In this document: positions 33,557-34,036 of the stretch, piece after piece
Numbering within the stretch: position 1 is the stretch's first letter
Layout: each line of letters begins with the position of its first letter
Assembly: GCA_016199935.1 (NCBI GenBank)
Contig: JACQFS010000086.1
Location: 1-34,036 of the forward strand
Direction of reading: 5' to 3'
Source: Verrucomicrobiota bacterium
Lineage (GTDB): Bacteria; Verrucomicrobiota; Verrucomicrobiia; Limisphaerales; JACQFS01
DNA: 34,036 nt
Program-made: the position numbers and the translations under genes
The notes under the pieces: generated by a model
Seen by the model: the letters and a program-made list of their open reading frames with translations, nothing else
Told to the model about the DNA's origin: nothing
Database searches by the model: none

Positions 33557-34036
33557 ATGAAGCATCCTCTCAGCAACCTCCCCTCCCGCGCGCGGCGCGC
33601 GGCGTTGATCGCGGTGCTTGGCCTCGCCGGCAGCGCCACGCTCGCGCTGGCGCAGACCGGCCAGTTCATCCCGCTCGGCGACCTCTTCACGGGGACCAAC
33701 GCCAACTTCAACAGCTCCGCCAACGGCATCGCCATCGGCGGCAACACCGTCGCCGGCTCCGGCAGCCTCGACGGCTTGAGCGGTGGTTCGGTCTTCGAAG
33801 CGTTTCGCTGGCCCGGCAGCGGCAGCATCATCAGCATCGGCGATCTCTCCGGTGGCATCACCAACGCGGCCGCCCTCGGCGTCAGCGGCGACGGCAGCAT
33901 CATCGTCGGCTACGGCCACGATAACCTCACCGTGGCCCAGCAGAAGCCCTTTAGCTGGACCAGCGGCGGCGGCTTCGTGACCCTCGGCACGCTCAGCGGC
34001 GGCCTCTTCGGCACCGCGCAGGGCATCAGCTCAAAC
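33557..34036 (+). CDS. secreted HAF-repeat protein, 3' end outside window
   Basis: The first 160 codons are visible. A signal peptide (RARR at 11-14, hydrophobic 15-30, cleavage after LALA near 32) is followed by repeats of about 45 residues: FIPLGDLF...GIAIGGNTVAGSG, VFEAFRWPGSGSIISIGDL and PFSWTSGGGFVTLGTLSGG. These match extracellular HAF-type repeats, which alternate a W-containing strand with DLGTL-like turns. Such proteins in this phylum often end in a PEP-CTERM signal, but that end is beyond the window. Function unknown; probably surface or matrix related. Confidence 0.88.
   Translation, partial: MKHPLSNLPSRARRAALIAVLGLAGSATLALAQTGQFIPLGDLFTGTNANFNSSANGIAIGGNTVAGSGSLDGLSGGSVFEAFRWPGSGSIISIGDLSGGITNAAALGVSGDGSIIVGYGHDNLTVAQQKPFSWTSGGGFVTLGTLSGGLFGTAQGISSN

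Overview
The window looks like chromosomal DNA of a high-GC member of the Verrucomicrobiota, probably a soil or freshwater Pedosphaera/Limisphaerales-type bacterium. The inference rests on several points: a PEP-CTERM protein, secreted Thr/Asn-rich Ig-like and HAF-repeat proteins, a sulfatase and an acetylesterase for polysaccharides, an alternative complex III (ACIII) respiratory operon, and many short palindromic elements between genes. Planctomycetota cannot be excluded. No rRNA, tRNA, CRISPR array or complete insertion sequence was seen.

Layout. 1-3251 (minus): end of a type II secretion / type IV pilus operon (PilB/GspE ATPase, a PilM-PilN-like fusion, start of a GspM/PilO-like protein). 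3682-6609 (plus): two exported proteins of lower GC, preceded by a long imperfect palindrome. 6670-7596 (minus): a fibronectin type III protein. 7799-8044: an exact 41-bp-period tandem array. 8273-12686: GDSL esterase, RRM RNA-binding protein, sulfatase, small membrane protein, alpha/beta hydrolase. 12855-15453 (minus): sugar nucleotidyltransferase and PTS enzyme I. 15624-17287 (plus): shikimate kinase and epoxyqueuosine reductase, translationally coupled; the reductase carries an in-frame palindromic-repeat insertion.

17402-28690 (minus) is one respiratory operon, actA-B-C-D-E-F, then a small membrane protein, then three genes related to cbb3 oxidase subunits N, O and P. Most junctions are start/stop overlaps. 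ACIII oxidises quinol and passes electrons to c-type cytochromes. The CcoN-like protein has lost nearly all histidines that hold haem and copper in real cbb3 oxidases, so it is probably not an oxygen-reducing subunit.

28691-29735 is a gene-poor kilobase with a 21-bp-period tandem array ending in a perfect 48-bp palindrome. The 21-bp and 41-bp arrays share a TTCC-N8-GGAA dyad at the head of each unit, have periods near two and four turns of B-DNA, and each sits between divergent genes. This is the best candidate here for an undescribed DNA element. 29736-31006 holds a small uncharacterised protein, an orphan antitoxin, a hicAB remnant broken by deletion, and a 116-bp duplication of the 3' end of the next gene. 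30890-33244 (minus) encodes an NtrB-like histidine kinase and a CorA transporter. The window ends inside a secreted HAF-repeat gene with a good sigma-54 promoter candidate.
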